This document shows positions 52,984 through 62,208 of a DNA stretch of 64,000 nucleotides, one piece after another. The stretch covers positions 4,475 to 68,474 of the forward strand of contig JAFSLR010000313.1 in NCBI GenBank assembly GCA_017448375.1, given 5' to 3'. The notes under the pieces were generated by a model. It did no database searches. It saw nothing but the letters and a program-made list of their open reading frames with translations, and was not told the DNA's origin. A program made the position numbers and the translations under genes. Position 1 is the stretch's first letter, and each line of letters starts with the position of its first letter. The stretch is from Synergistaceae bacterium (GTDB lineage: Bacteria > Synergistota > Synergistia > Synergistales > Aminobacteriaceae).

Positions 52984-53837
52984 AGTGTTTTGTATGCAAC
53001 GGAGAAATGAAACCGTATTTCGTGAAGAAAATCGGAGTGAAATATCTCCCTGGCCTTGATACCTTTGAGTATGTACGCTGTGAGCACTGCGGATTAACGG
53101 TTTCAAAAACTCTCTACGAAATGTCCCACGAAGAATGGAGCGAATTTAGCTATAACGCCCATAAAGATTATTTCAACGGTGTACTGAAGTATGAGGTGCT
53201 CGATCCCAAATGGCTGAGGCGTATTGGGCGTATTGATTTTCAGGCAGGTCTTTTCGCTGAACTTCTGAGCCTAGGAGTGTTTCAATACGGCTGGAATACA
53301 ATGGATTACGGAGCGGGAGACGGCAAGCTCGCCAATGAAATTAATGACAGAACTGGCGTGCCATGGCTGAAAAAGTTTGACGAATACATGGAACCTTCAG
53401 GCGAATATTATTTAACGCCTGAAGAAGTCAGAGAGGGAAATTTTGATTTCATTGTGTCATCTTCAGTTTTTGAGCATTTGCTGGGCAACAGAGGAGAAGT
53501 CGAAAAAATTATGGGACTTCTGAAGCCTGACGGGATTATGGGTCTGCATACTTTGATTTGCGAGGAAGTTCCGCAGGACCCGGAATGGTACTATCTTCTG
53601 CCGGTGCCTGTTCATTGTACGCTCTGGACAAATAAAGCCATGCAGATAGTTTATCAGAAAAACGGATTTATCGGTTGCAGTTACAACGTGGAGGCTCAGA
53701 TGTGGCTTTTCTTCAGGAATTTTGAAGCCTGGAAAAAGTTAAATGAGGTCAAGCATCAATTGCATGGGACGTGGATTTTCAGCGAAGATTTCGTTGATTA
53801 CTGGAAATGCAAACCATATAGAACAAAGAATGCCTGA
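52980..53837 (+). CDS. Class I SAM-dependent methyltransferase with Cys4 N-terminus
   Basis: 285 aa. Zinc-binding CFVCNG and CEHCGL lie at residues 3-36. The SAM-binding fold follows: MDYGAGDGKLANEI near 107, FDFIVSSSVFEHL near 157 and LLKPDGIMGLHTL near 177. This matches the C-methyltransferase group in sugar clusters (NovU/TylC3-like), which act on NDP-keto sugars, but a lipid or acyl target is also possible. It overlaps KASIII copy 3 by 4 bases, and the aminotransferase start falls inside its last codons. Confidence 0.75.
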   Translation: MKCFVCNGEMKPYFVKKIGVKYLPGLDTFEYVRCEHCGLTVSKTLYEMSHEEWSEFSYNAHKDYFNGVLKYEVLDPKWLRRIGRIDFQAGLFAELLSLGVFQYGWNTMDYGAGDGKLANEINDRTGVPWLKKFDEYMEPSGEYYLTPEEVREGNFDFIVSSSVFEHLLGNRGEVEKIMGLLKPDGIMGLHTLICEEVPQDPEWYYLLPVPVHCTLWTNKAMQIVYQKNGFIGCSYNVEAQMWLFFRNFEAWKKLNEVKHQLHGTWIFSEDFVDYWKCKPYRTKNA

Positions 53838-54957
53838 AGCAATATATGTAACAAGTCCTTCAATGCCTCCGTTCAGTGAATATTCGGATTTAATTAAAGA
53901 AATCTGGACTAATCACTGGCTTACAAACATGGGGAAATTTCATCAGGAATTTCAACTAAAACTGCAAGAGTATTTGAGTGTTGATAACGTTGATTTATTT
54001 ACTAACGGGCATATGGCGTTAGAATTATCACTACAGGCTTTATTAGAAAACGTTGAAAAGGGCGCGGAAATCATCACAACGCCTTTTACTTTTATTTCAA
54101 CGACACATGCAATAATCAGGGCTGGGTTTAAGCCGATTTTTTGCGACATAAATCTTGATGATTTTACGATAGATGCTTCAAAAATTGAGCCACTTATAAA
54201 TGAACAAACTTGCGCGATTGTCCCTGTTCATGTTTATGGCAATGTCTGTAATGTAGAGGAGATAGAACGCATAGCAAAAAAACATGGTCTGAAAGTAATA
54301 TACGATGCTGCGCATGCTTTTGGAGTCCGCTATAAAGGCAAAAGCGTTGCCCATTTCGGGGATATTTCGATTTTCAGTTTTCATGCAACAAAAGTTTTTA
54401 ACAGCATTGAAGGCGGAGCAGCCTGCATCAAGGACAAAGACGTTGCGGAAAAAATTTATCATCTCAAGAATTTTGGAATTACAAGTCCTGAGAGAGTTGA
54501 ATACATAGGCACTAATGCAAAAATGAATGAGTTTTGTGCTGCTATGGGAATTTGCAACTTGAAATATTTAGAGGAAAATATTGCAAAGAGAAGAAGAATT
54601 TATGAAAAATATATTGAATGTTTGTCTGATGTTCAGAGAATAGAGATACATTCCATTCAAGATAATACTGAAGCGAATTACTCATATTTCCCTTTATTAT
54701 TCACTGATGAAGCGTGCCGAGACAGAGTATTTCGATGTTTAGCAGAGCATAGCATTTACGCGAGGAAGTATTTTTATCCGCTGACAAGTTCTTTTGAATG
54801 CTTTAGTTTTGATGAGAACGAGACACCGATTGCATTAGATGTTAGCGGGCGAATTTTAACGTTGCCGATTTATTCAAGGCTCTCATTGGCTGAAACTGAA
54901 AGAATTTGTGAGATTATGCGCAGCTGTCTCGGTTACGAAAAGGCAGGTTCAAGTTGA
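53830..54957 (+). CDS. DegT/DnrJ/EryC1-family sugar aminotransferase
   Basis: 375 aa from the ATG at 53830, which overlaps the stop of the methyltransferase; longer reading from 53743 lies wholly inside it. PLP lysine in FHATKVFNSIEGG near 190, with DAAHAFG near 166 as the phosphate and pyridine region. It converts an NDP-keto sugar to the amino sugar that the NeuD-type enzyme can acylate. The last gene of the operon. An IS200/IS605 transposase fragment starts at its stop codon, so any further genes of the cluster may have been lost. Confidence 0.88.
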   Translation: MPEAIYVTSPSMPPFSEYSDLIKEIWTNHWLTNMGKFHQEFQLKLQEYLSVDNVDLFTNGHMALELSLQALLENVEKGAEIITTPFTFISTTHAIIRAGFKPIFCDINLDDFTIDASKIEPLINEQTCAIVPVHVYGNVCNVEEIERIAKKHGLKVIYDAAHAFGVRYKGKSVAHFGDISIFSFHATKVFNSIEGGAACIKDKDVAEKIYHLKNFGITSPERVEYIGTNAKMNEFCAAMGICNLKYLEENIAKRRRIYEKYIECLSDVQRIEIHSIQDNTEANYSYFPLLFTDEACRDRVFRCLAEHSIYARKYFYPLTSSFECFSFDENETPIALDVSGRILTLPIYSRLSLAETERICEIMRSCLGYEKAGSS

Positions 54958-55143
54958 ATAAACGCTTATAAAAGTACTTCATCTCGTCTGATTAAGAAAA
55001 ATTTTCCTATCGTTCGCAGTAAACTTTGGAAGGAAATGTTTTGGTCAAGAAGTTTTTGCCTGATTACTACTGGTGGCGCTCCTATAGAAGTTATAAAGAA
55101 ATACATACATTCGCAGGGTAATAGAAATGAACAGGGCATATAA
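54958..55143 (+). pseudogene. tnpA: TnpA (Y1 transposase), C-terminal fragment
   Basis: Right after the aminotransferase TGA the frame reads INAYKSTSSRLIKKNFP, then KLWKEMFWSRSFC and EVIKKYIHSQG, ending at TAA 55143. This is the last third of an IS200/IS605 Y1 transposase. It has no start codon and lacks the HUH motif and probably the Tyr. Its end overlaps the tnpB start. Confidence 0.7.
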
Positions 55144-56330
55144 ATTCCGAATATATCCGAACAAAGAGCAGAGAATAATGTTTGCCAAAACCTTTGGCTG
55201 TGTTAGGTTCATATACAACCGAATGCTGGCAGACAAGATTGCTCACTATAAGAAAAAAGGCCAGACAACTTCAGACAACACCTGCACAGTATAAAACCGA
55301 GTTTGAGTGGCTTAAAGAAGTGGACAGTTTAGCATTAGCCAATGCCCAGTTAAATCTTCAGTCAGCATACAAAAATTACTTCAGCCAAAAACGAGTAGGC
55401 TTTCCGAAGTTCAAGAGCAAGAAGAAAAGCCGAATGCGTTATACAACGAACAATCAAAACGGGAGCGTGAGGATAGAGAACGGGAAACTCAAGTTGCCGA
55501 AAGTAGGCTTTGTGAAGATAGTACAGCACCGCCCGATGATAGGGAAGATTAAGAGTGTAACGATTGAGAGGACACCGACGAATAAATATTATGCGAGCAT
55601 ACTTGTGGAGTACGAAAAACAAGTTCCCGAAGTAGAATTGCATAGGTTTATCGGACTGGATTTCTCAATGCACGATTTATACGTAACATCAGAAGGAGAA
55701 AGGGCGAACTATCCAAGATTTTTACGAAAGAGTGAAAAGAAACTAGCGCGTTTATGTAGCCGTCATTCAAGGCGGAAACTAGGAAGTCAGAACCGCGAAC
55801 GTATGAGACTGAAAGTGTGTCTAATGTACGAGAAAATCACCAATCAACGGCTGGACTTTCTGCACAAAAAGTCATATGAATTATCTGAGGATTATGACGC
55901 GGTGTGCATAGAGACACTGAACATGCAGGCGATGAGCAGGACATTGCACTTCGGGAAGTCAGTAGCAGATGACAGCTTCGGAAAATTTCGGGATATGTTG
56001 GATTACAAGTTGTATTTTCGCGGTAAAAAACTGGTGAAAGTAGACAAATGGTTTGCGTCCAGCCAGTTATGCAGTAAATGCGGATATAAGAATGTCCAAG
56101 TGAAAGACCTGAAAGTGCGAGAGTGGAAATGCCCGTTATGCGGAACAGAGCATGACCGAGACATAAATGCGGCAATAAATATCTGCGAAGAAGGAAAACG
56201 AATTACCTTCCCTTCGGGGCTGCGCTATGGGACTACGGGAAGTTACGCCTATGGAGAAGATGTACTGCGTCCTTCGGCAAGACGACTCCAGCTAGAACAT
56301 CGGACTGTAGCGCAATCTTCGCTGAAGTAG
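55127..56330 (+). pseudogene. tnpB: TnpB (IS200/IS605), frameshifted near its N-terminus, copy 2
   Basis: ATG 55127 starts MNRAYKFRIYPNKEQRIMFA and the frame holds to HYKKKG near 55260, then hits a stop. The +1 frame continues RQLQTTPAQYKTEFEWL to 56330. The shift is in a run of six A. The nuclease half is whole: GLDFSMHDLYVT (Asp), VCIETLNMQAMSR (Glu), zinc finger CSKCGYK with CPLCGTEHDRDINAAINI (last Asp). Rebuilt length is about 400 aa. A run-length assembly error is quite possible here, in which case the gene is active. Confidence 0.8.
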
Positions 56331-56364
56331 GAAGCCGCCACTTCTATAAGTGGCGGTAGTTCAC
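56331..56364 (+). ncRNA. TnpB copy-2 guide-RNA 3' end and element right end
   Basis: A perfect stem CCGCCACTT/AAGTGGCGG, loop CTAT, then TAGTTCAC follows the tnpB stop directly. The next bases, AGTATAAAATTTAAC, would be the guide. The shape agrees with omega RNA ends of this family. Confidence 0.6.
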
Positions 56365-56668
<304 letters not shown>

Positions 56669-58294
56669 ATGTTACGCAAGATTTTGACAGTAGCGTTACT
56701 GCTGGCGTTGTCAGCTGTTACTTCTGAGGGAGCTGCACCGGATAAGGACATTATTATTGTATACACCAATGATGTTCACTGCGGAGTTGAAGATAACATC
56801 GGCTACGCAGGGTTCGCATTCTACAGAAACGAGATGAGGAAGCTCACGCCGTATGTTACGACAGTCGATGCCGGCGACTTTTCACAGGGAGCGACAATAG
56901 GAATGCTCTCTCAGGGACGCTACATAGTCGAAATCATGAACGCAATTGGTTATGACGTTGCCGCGCCCGGTAATCACGAATTTGATTACACAATGGGAAT
57001 GTTCGAGAACTTTAACAAAAATCTGTCATGCGGCTTTATTGCATGCAACATCAGGACAGTCTCGGACGACAAATTAATTCTCCCTGCCTATAAAATCCTC
57101 TCATATGGAGATGTCAAAGTAGCTTACATCGGAGTGACCACACCTGACACGATCGCAAAGTCTACACCGACATACTTCATGGACGAGGCAAGGCAGAATT
57201 ACATATACACGTTTGACGGAGATATGACAGGCGAGAAATTAATTGCGGATATTCAGAAAGCTGTTGATGAAGTACGCGCAAAGGGAGTTGATTACGTTAT
57301 CGTTGTTGGTCATTTAGGCGAATATGACGATGCCTTGACTGAAGCATGGACTTCACCGTTCATAGCAGCGAGGACACATGGAATTGACGCGTTCATAGAC
57401 GGACATTCTCATGAGGTAACACCTGAGCTGAAGATTAAGAATGCCGAAGGGAAGGACGTAATAATCACGCAGTCAGGCACAAAGCTGAGGCATATCGGTC
57501 TGGTTACGATTGAAACAGATGGGAAAGTTTCATCAAAGCTCATTGATTCATCGAACGGAAAAGATGAAGGAATCGACATAGTGATTCAGAATATAAAAGG
57601 CAGGTTTGAGGAAACAATAAAATCTCATCAGGGCTATACGAGTTTTGATCTTGTAGCAGTCGATGATGAAGGCAAATGGCTTGCGAGAGATGCCGAGACG
57701 AATCTTTGCAACCTTCTGGCTGACGCTTATCTTGAAGCTGCTTCGATGACGAAGACTGGCAGCGCTGATATTTCATTCATACATGCGGGGGGTCTCCGAA
57801 CGAACATAAAGGCAGGCGAGATAGCCTTCAATGACGTAATCTCAGTTCTGCCGTATGGAAATACTGTATGTATTGCCGAAGTGAGCGGTCAGACGATACT
57901 TGATGAGCTTGAATTTGGAGCGAGAACAGCACCGGGAAAAAACGCAGGTTTATTACATGCCGCTGGACTGACATACACGATTGATTCAAGAATCCCTACG
58001 CCGGTGAAAGTCGATAAGAACAACATGCTCGAAAGCATTGAAGGGGAACGCAGAGTTAAAGATGTCAAAGTGAAGGGCGAAGCGATTGCCCCTGAGAAAA
58101 TCTATAATGTAGTGTCAACTAATTATGTTTTTTTCGAGAAGGGAAACGGTCATGTTTTCTCAGGAGCAAAACTAATTGAGGCAGATTTCGCAACCGATGC
58201 TGAAATTTTGGGGTGTTACATAAGGAAGCTCGAAATTATTCCCGAAGCGTATGGGAACACAAAAGGTCAGGGAAGACTCAAAATAATCAAGTAG
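56669..58294 (+). CDS. UshA-like exported 5'-nucleotidase/2',3'-cyclic phosphodiesterase
   Basis: 541 aa. Signal peptide 1-22 (cleavage after EGA or GAA). Metallophosphoesterase domain: VYTNDVHCG near 32, DAGDFSQG near 70, GNHEFDY near 108, DGHSHE near 248 in order. The C-terminal substrate domain has HAGGLRTNI and ends with the usual NYVFFEKGNGHVF. The enzyme removes phosphate from extracellular nucleotides for salvage. Ordinary gene; ATG 56669 behind GGAAAGGATGG. Confidence 0.9.
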   Translation: MLRKILTVALLLALSAVTSEGAAPDKDIIIVYTNDVHCGVEDNIGYAGFAFYRNEMRKLTPYVTTVDAGDFSQGATIGMLSQGRYIVEIMNAIGYDVAAPGNHEFDYTMGMFENFNKNLSCGFIACNIRTVSDDKLILPAYKILSYGDVKVAYIGVTTPDTIAKSTPTYFMDEARQNYIYTFDGDMTGEKLIADIQKAVDEVRAKGVDYVIVVGHLGEYDDALTEAWTSPFIAARTHGIDAFIDGHSHEVTPELKIKNAEGKDVIITQSGTKLRHIGLVTIETDGKVSSKLIDSSNGKDEGIDIVIQNIKGRFEETIKSHQGYTSFDLVAVDDEGKWLARDAETNLCNLLADAYLEAASMTKTGSADISFIHAGGLRTNIKAGEIAFNDVISVLPYGNTVCIAEVSGQTILDELEFGARTAPGKNAGLLHAAGLTYTIDSRIPTPVKVDKNNMLESIEGERRVKDVKVKGEAIAPEKIYNVVSTNYVFFEKGNGHVFSGAKLIEADFATDAEILGCYIRKLEIIPEAYGNTKGQGRLKIIK

Positions 58295-58311
58295 AAGAGA
58301 ATAACAATTAC

Positions 58312-58887
58312 TTAGGGCAGTTTCACAAACTCGGTTCTGTCCTTTCTGCCTTTGCCCTGAACATACAGAACGGTGAAGTCTCCTAATATCCTTATATCTT
58401 CAACGTTCGCGCGGCTAACCTCTATAGTCCTTAACCCACCAACGCTCATCAAAGCCATGATCGCATAGTTCCTTTTGCCTTCCAAGGTTTCACGTTCTAT
58501 TGTGCTCAGCACCAGCTTTAACAGCTTTGCGCCAAGGAAGTCTCTCTTGTGTCCTCTTTCCTGTCTTGGAGCTTTTACGCCGACGGCCACATTCGGAAAA
58601 ATGTTTTTCTGCTCACACCACGAGAAGAAACGACGAGTAGCGGCAAGATAGAGAGCTATTGTTGCGGATTTGCAGCTTCGAGCTTCTAGTGTCTTCTTGA
58701 ATAAGAGAATATCGTCATATTTAGGTTTAGAGATATTATTGCTATGAAGAAAAGAGAATAACTGTTTTAGAGCTCTACGGTAAGTAGCCATAGTCTTCTC
58801 AGAAACGTAAAGGAATAAGAAGAAGTCAGTTAAAAGGTTATCACAGAAAGACTTAATATCATAATACTGTTTTTCTTCTAAGTTCAT
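58312..58887 (-). pseudogene. Tyrosine recombinase, N-terminal half (3' truncated)
   Basis: 191 aa, against about 300 for the family. The N-terminal SAM-like DNA-binding part is complete (SEKTMATYRRALKQLFSFL). The catalytic domain has only the first Arg, GLRTIEVSR, and the Lys strand YVQGKGRKDR. The frame ends KLP at 58312, before the HxxR and Tyr boxes. No remaining catalytic part is seen downstream. This may mark one end of an old integrated element. Confidence 0.75.
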
Positions 58888-58923
58888 TTATCCCTTTCGC
58901 TCCTTAACAATTTGAGTATAAAT

Positions 58924-58953
58924 ATTATACATTTTGAACTCCAAAACTGTAAA
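58924..58953 (-). promoter_or_regulatory. Promoter of the truncated recombinase
   Basis: Minus strand TTTACA (58953-58948), 18-bp spacer, TATAAT (58929-58924), 36 bp before the ATG at 58887. Confidence 0.6.
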
Positions 58954-59155
58954 ACGGGCAGTAACACAGAAATTCGGGGCAGATTCGGTTTCTATGTTTT
59001 CTACGGTTTCTACGGACACGGCAGAATAGACTCACTACCGACATTAGTTTTATGAACTGATAAGGCGGCCAAGTGCCGATGCTCCAAAGTTCCGGCGTTG
59101 ACAGACACTCCCCCTTTATCCATTTACACACGGTGAGAAAAGCCGTTTTTATTTT

Positions 59156-59458
59156 TTATCCCTGATCAGCCGCGTCTGTGTCTGAACCGGAAATGTCCTC
59201 ACTGCTTTCCTTGGGCGGAATCTTGAGAGTGATTCTTGTAGCGTAAAGATTGCCTGAGCTGACTGCGCTGTCCTTAATCGTACCTTTCCTGTTATTTACT
59301 GTGAATGACTCTTTTGCCCAGTAGCGGCCATGAGATGATTCTATTTTACGTTCTTCTGTGTTTGCGTCCTCTGTATTTGCGGCAACAGACACAGAACCCA
59401 CAGAACCGATGGCGGCAAAAAGAACTGTGATGACTATCAGTAAAAATTTTTTCTTCAT
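59156..59458 (-). CDS. Small exported hypothetical protein
   Basis: 100 aa. Signal peptide MKKKFLLIVITVLFAAIGSV, then a predicted cut near VAA. The mature part has no recognised domain and ends acidic (SEDISGSDTDAADQG). No cysteines and no anchor. Function unknown. Confidence 0.55.
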   Translation of the reverse strand: MKKKFLLIVITVLFAAIGSVGSVSVAANTEDANTEERKIESSHGRYWAKESFTVNNRKGTIKDSAVSSGNLYATRITLKIPPKESSEDISGSDTDAADQG

Positions 59459-59923
59459 GATCTGCTATCATCCTTGTGATAATTGAATCACTGTGTCCGT
59501 AATCATAAGGGTTGACGCGGTTTAAGTCAACACGCACCAACACACAGGGGGCAAGATGAGGCAGTCGAGGGCATGTCAAAACGGCACTTTTAAGGCTACT
59601 CAGAGGAAGGCAGAGGATAGAACACTCGATGGGGCTTTTCTGAATCGCAATTTAGGGCTTCTACGCAGAACGGGGTAGATCCAACAACGGCTGAAAACGG
59701 CTAAAGCCGCGAGAGCCGTGATGAAACCGCTAAAGGGCCGACCAAGAAGGGCCGATGCGCCCGAACCGCCGAACTTTGCAGGGGCGGAGGGAATTTGCTT
59801 GCCTGCGGTTCAAGCCCTCATCGAAGTAAACTAAAATCCAGATGGAAGGCCTTGATGTTTTTACGAATCAGCAAGACCGCAGCAGCAAGGCCATGTCCCA
59901 TCTTGCTTATAATTGTGGAAACA
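59459..59923. other. Gap with degenerate repeats and no gene
   Basis: 465 bp without a gene I can support. It holds GC-rich imperfect repeats of CCGC-TAAAG and CCGCCGAACTTTGCA, including copy 1 of the 24-bp repeat. The plus-strand open frame that starts at 59795 is mostly the shadow of the SDR gene. Confidence 0.4.
59757..59780 (+). repeat. 24-bp direct repeat, copy 1
   Basis: GCGCCCGAACCGCCGAACTT then TGCA. It matches 61401-61424 with one mismatch. The two copies bracket the SDR and flavoprotein genes. Confidence 0.7.
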
Positions 59924-60736
59924 TCATTTGTTCAACAGAATGCCCTTATAATACTTACGGAAAGCTTCATCGCCTATTTCCTGACGCTTTTGCCATACAG
60001 CCTTAGCAGTCTTACCCGTGACATAAGTCATTCGGTCATCGTCATCATCCGTAACAGCAAAATATGCGTCTTGAGCCGCTTCTTGTGCATCCTCGATGTC
60101 ATTCAAATCAGGCATCAAAAACTGAACCTGCTTGTCCACATATTCTTTATACTCTTCAGGCATTGTTCCGCCGCCTTCCATTTTGAAGCCGGTCTTAACG
60201 ACTCCAGGTACAAGCGTCTTCACACGAATATTGAACGGCGCAAGCTCGAAATAAAGCATTTCGCACATTCCTGTGACTGCCCACTTGTCCGCCGCATAAA
60301 CGCCGTCAAGGATTAAACCCATCTCACCGGCCAGTGATGTTGTGGTCAGGATAGTTCCGGATTTTCTGGCCTTGAAATGAGGAATGAATGCCTGTGTTAC
60401 ACGGATCATGCCGAGAATATTTGTGTCAATGGACTTTTTCATCATGGCTTCGTCCATATCTTCAAATCGTGCTTTCATTCCATAACCAGCATTATTGAAG
60501 AGAACATCGACATTGAATTGTTTTAGCACGGTTGAGACAGTTTCTTTGACTTGCGTCGGATTCGTAATGTCCAAAGGATATAAAGCTACGTTCTTGTAGC
60601 TTGTCAGCTCCCCCAGCTCTGCTTCTTTTGAGGGATTTCGCATTGTTGCAATGACCGTCCAGTTCTTTTCTGCAAAGAGCTTCGCCGTTGCTTTTCCAAT
60701 CCCTGATGATGCGCCTGTGATAAAAATTGTGTTCAT
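59924..60736 (-). CDS. Short-chain dehydrogenase/reductase (SDR)
   Basis: 270 aa. NAD(P)-binding TGASSGIGKA at residues 7-16, NNAGYG near 85, and the catalytic YAADKWAV near 152. Classical SDR of unknown substrate, cytosolic. It lies 3 bp downstream of the flavoprotein gene on the same strand, so one operon. Confidence 0.9.
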   Translation of the reverse strand: MNTIFITGASSGIGKATAKLFAEKNWTVIATMRNPSKEAELGELTSYKNVALYPLDITNPTQVKETVSTVLKQFNVDVLFNNAGYGMKARFEDMDEAMMKKSIDTNILGMIRVTQAFIPHFKARKSGTILTTTSLAGEMGLILDGVYAADKWAVTGMCEMLYFELAPFNIRVKTLVPGVVKTGFKMEGGGTMPEEYKEYVDKQVQFLMPDLNDIEDAQEAAQDAYFAVTDDDDDRMTYVTGKTAKAVWQKRQEIGDEAFRKYYKGILLNK

Positions 60737-60738
60737 GT

Positions 60739-61281
60739 TTAGACTCCTTTCCCCATCTCATAAGCCTTCTGCATCGTAGCTTCGGACTTCCTCACATCTC
60801 CCGGCTCTCCAGTTTCAAAACCGAACAAATAGCCGCCTTCTGTGACTGTCTCATCGTAGCAGGCCAGATAATTGCGGAAGCTGTCCAGCATCATCTTGCA
60901 CCAGCTTTCATCGGGGGACATGCAGGTGCTAAGAAGATAGAAGACTTTATTATGCATTGTGGAAAGCAAAGCATAGGTTCGATCAATAACAGCCTTTAAT
61001 TGAGCCGTCCATGTGTAGTAGTAAATTGGCGAAGCCAAGACAATAACATCGGCTGACAGAATTTTACTGTAAAGTTCTGCCATGTCATCGTGTTGGACGC
61101 ATTTCCCGCCGTTGCGCTGACAGCCGTTACAGCCGAGACAGCCCTTGATGGTTTTATCGGCGATATTGATTTTCTCGACTCTGTGTCCGGCTTCTTCTGC
61201 GCCACGCGCAAATTCATCACAGAGAATGCTCGTGTTCCCGTGTTTCCTAGGACTACCCATGAGGATTAAAATATTCGACAT
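60739..61281 (-). CDS. NADPH-dependent FMN reductase/iron-sulfur flavoprotein-like
   Basis: 180 aa. FMN phosphate loop GSPRKHGNTS at residues 9-18, Cys-rich GCLGCNGCQRNGGKC at 48-62, and ASPIYYYTWTAQLK near 84. This group moves electrons from NAD(P)H to oxygen, quinones or metals in anaerobes. Operon with the SDR. Confidence 0.9.
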   Translation of the reverse strand: MSNILILMGSPRKHGNTSILCDEFARGAEEAGHRVEKINIADKTIKGCLGCNGCQRNGGKCVQHDDMAELYSKILSADVIVLASPIYYYTWTAQLKAVIDRTYALLSTMHNKVFYLLSTCMSPDESWCKMMLDSFRNYLACYDETVTEGGYLFGFETGEPGDVRKSEATMQKAYEMGKGV

Positions 61282-61320
61282 TTTTTATTAGTTCTCCTAA
61301 TTTAAGTTTAAAAAAAAATC

Positions 61321-61749
61321 TTAGATATTATTATACATTAACAGTGAAGAGATATTGAAGAGACCGGCCATGAAGGGCTGAAGCTGCTGAAGCTGCTGAA
61401 GCGCCCGAGCCGCCGAACTTTGCAACTTCGGTACGTATTTCCATTCCGACGTTTCACAGTAAGAACATGTCTTCACAAAATCGACAAATTGTGATAAATT
61501 GATTTCATCGTAAAAAGAAGGAGATATTAACTCAAACTTCCCATAAGGATTTGATCGCTTCACCTTTGTAAATAAAGGCATATTGGCGGGGTTCATGCCT
61601 GCATTGACCCTGCTTTGACCAGTTAGGACGGCGTTATCCTCATTAAAGACTTGAACATTAATGTGTTCAAGTTCTTCGGAGAAATAGTTAAGAGTTCCAT
61701 TCTCAATGGCTTTCAGGTATTCTCCTTTGGTCTGCTTCATTCCTGTCAT
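61321..61749 (-). pseudogene. Chimeric ORF: SnoaL/DUF4440-like N-terminal piece joined to other sequence
   Basis: The frame is open from about 61840 with HLERIFDDSFVLIHMTG, a DUF4440/SnoaL-like core, before the ATG at 61749. It continues VFNEDNAVLTGQSRVNAG and then abruptly changes to an unfamiliar segment (NPYGKFELISPSFYDE). The C-terminal AARALQQLQQLQPF comes from the copy-2 repeat. No start with a ribosome site is visible. It looks like a fusion of decayed genes made by recombination. Confidence 0.45.
61401..61424 (+). repeat. 24-bp direct repeat, copy 2
   Basis: GCGCCCGAGCCGCCGAACTT then TGCA, one mismatch to copy 1 at 59757. GCTGAA-type triplet repeats precede it. Confidence 0.7.
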
Positions 61750-61869
61750 GTGAATCAGAACAAAAGAATCATCGAAGATTCTCTCAAGGTGAACAACGTC
61801 TTTAGCGACCGATAAAAAATCTATATGATAAAATATTAACTAATTGGTTAATATTTCGGTGGTGGTGTT

Positions 61870-62208
61870 TTGGTAATAAAGTATGCAAATAAACGTGTAG
61901 AAAAGTATTTTAGCGATTACAGCGAAATGAAGAAAAAAATTCCTGCTGAGTGGGTCAGGAATATCAAAAAGCATATTGACAGAATGAAAGCTGCTGAAAC
62001 ATTCGGCGATTTTCTTTTGTTAGGTCTGGGGCATCCCGAACTGCTCAAAGGGCAAGACGCAGGAAAGTATTCGATTCATGTTACAGGGAACGTAAGGCTG
62101 ATCGTGAAGCCTTATGATGACGGCAAAGCTGTGATGATTTGTGAAGAGATTGTAATGGAAGGAGTAGTTGATTATCATGGCGGCAAACAAACTTGGTATA
62201 TCTCCTGA
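61870..62208 (+). CDS. higB: HigB-like toxin (RelE superfamily)
   Basis: 112 aa from TTG 61870. It ends KYSIHVTGNVRLIVKPYDD and EEIVMEGVVDYH, the beta-sheet of ribosome-dependent RelE/HigB RNases. It overlaps the antitoxin gene by 32 bases, in the toxin-first order of higBA. Autoregulated usually, by antitoxin binding the promoter near 61840, where AACTAATTGGTTAATA contains an inverted repeat. Confidence 0.8.
   Translation: MVIKYANKRVEKYFSDYSEMKKKIPAEWVRNIKKHIDRMKAAETFGDFLLLGLGHPELLKGQDAGKYSIHVTGNVRLIVKPYDDGKAVMICEEIVMEGVVDYHGGKQTWYIS

Larger units (their letters stand above)
54958..56364 (+). mobile_element. IS200/IS605-family element, TnpA remnant plus TnpB (copy 2)
   Basis: It begins at the aminotransferase stop with the C-terminal piece of a Y1 transposase, then tnpB, and ends at the GTTCAC after the right-end hairpin (56364). 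The left end and the N-terminal half of TnpA are missing. Confidence 0.65.

Noticed and set aside
55045..55236. Minus-strand frame opposite the tnpA/tnpB junction
   Set aside because: It overlaps clear transposase sequence on the other strand and has no features.
59795..60316. Plus-strand open frame of 173 codons
   Set aside because: Most of it lies opposite the clear SDR gene, and its protein has no family features.
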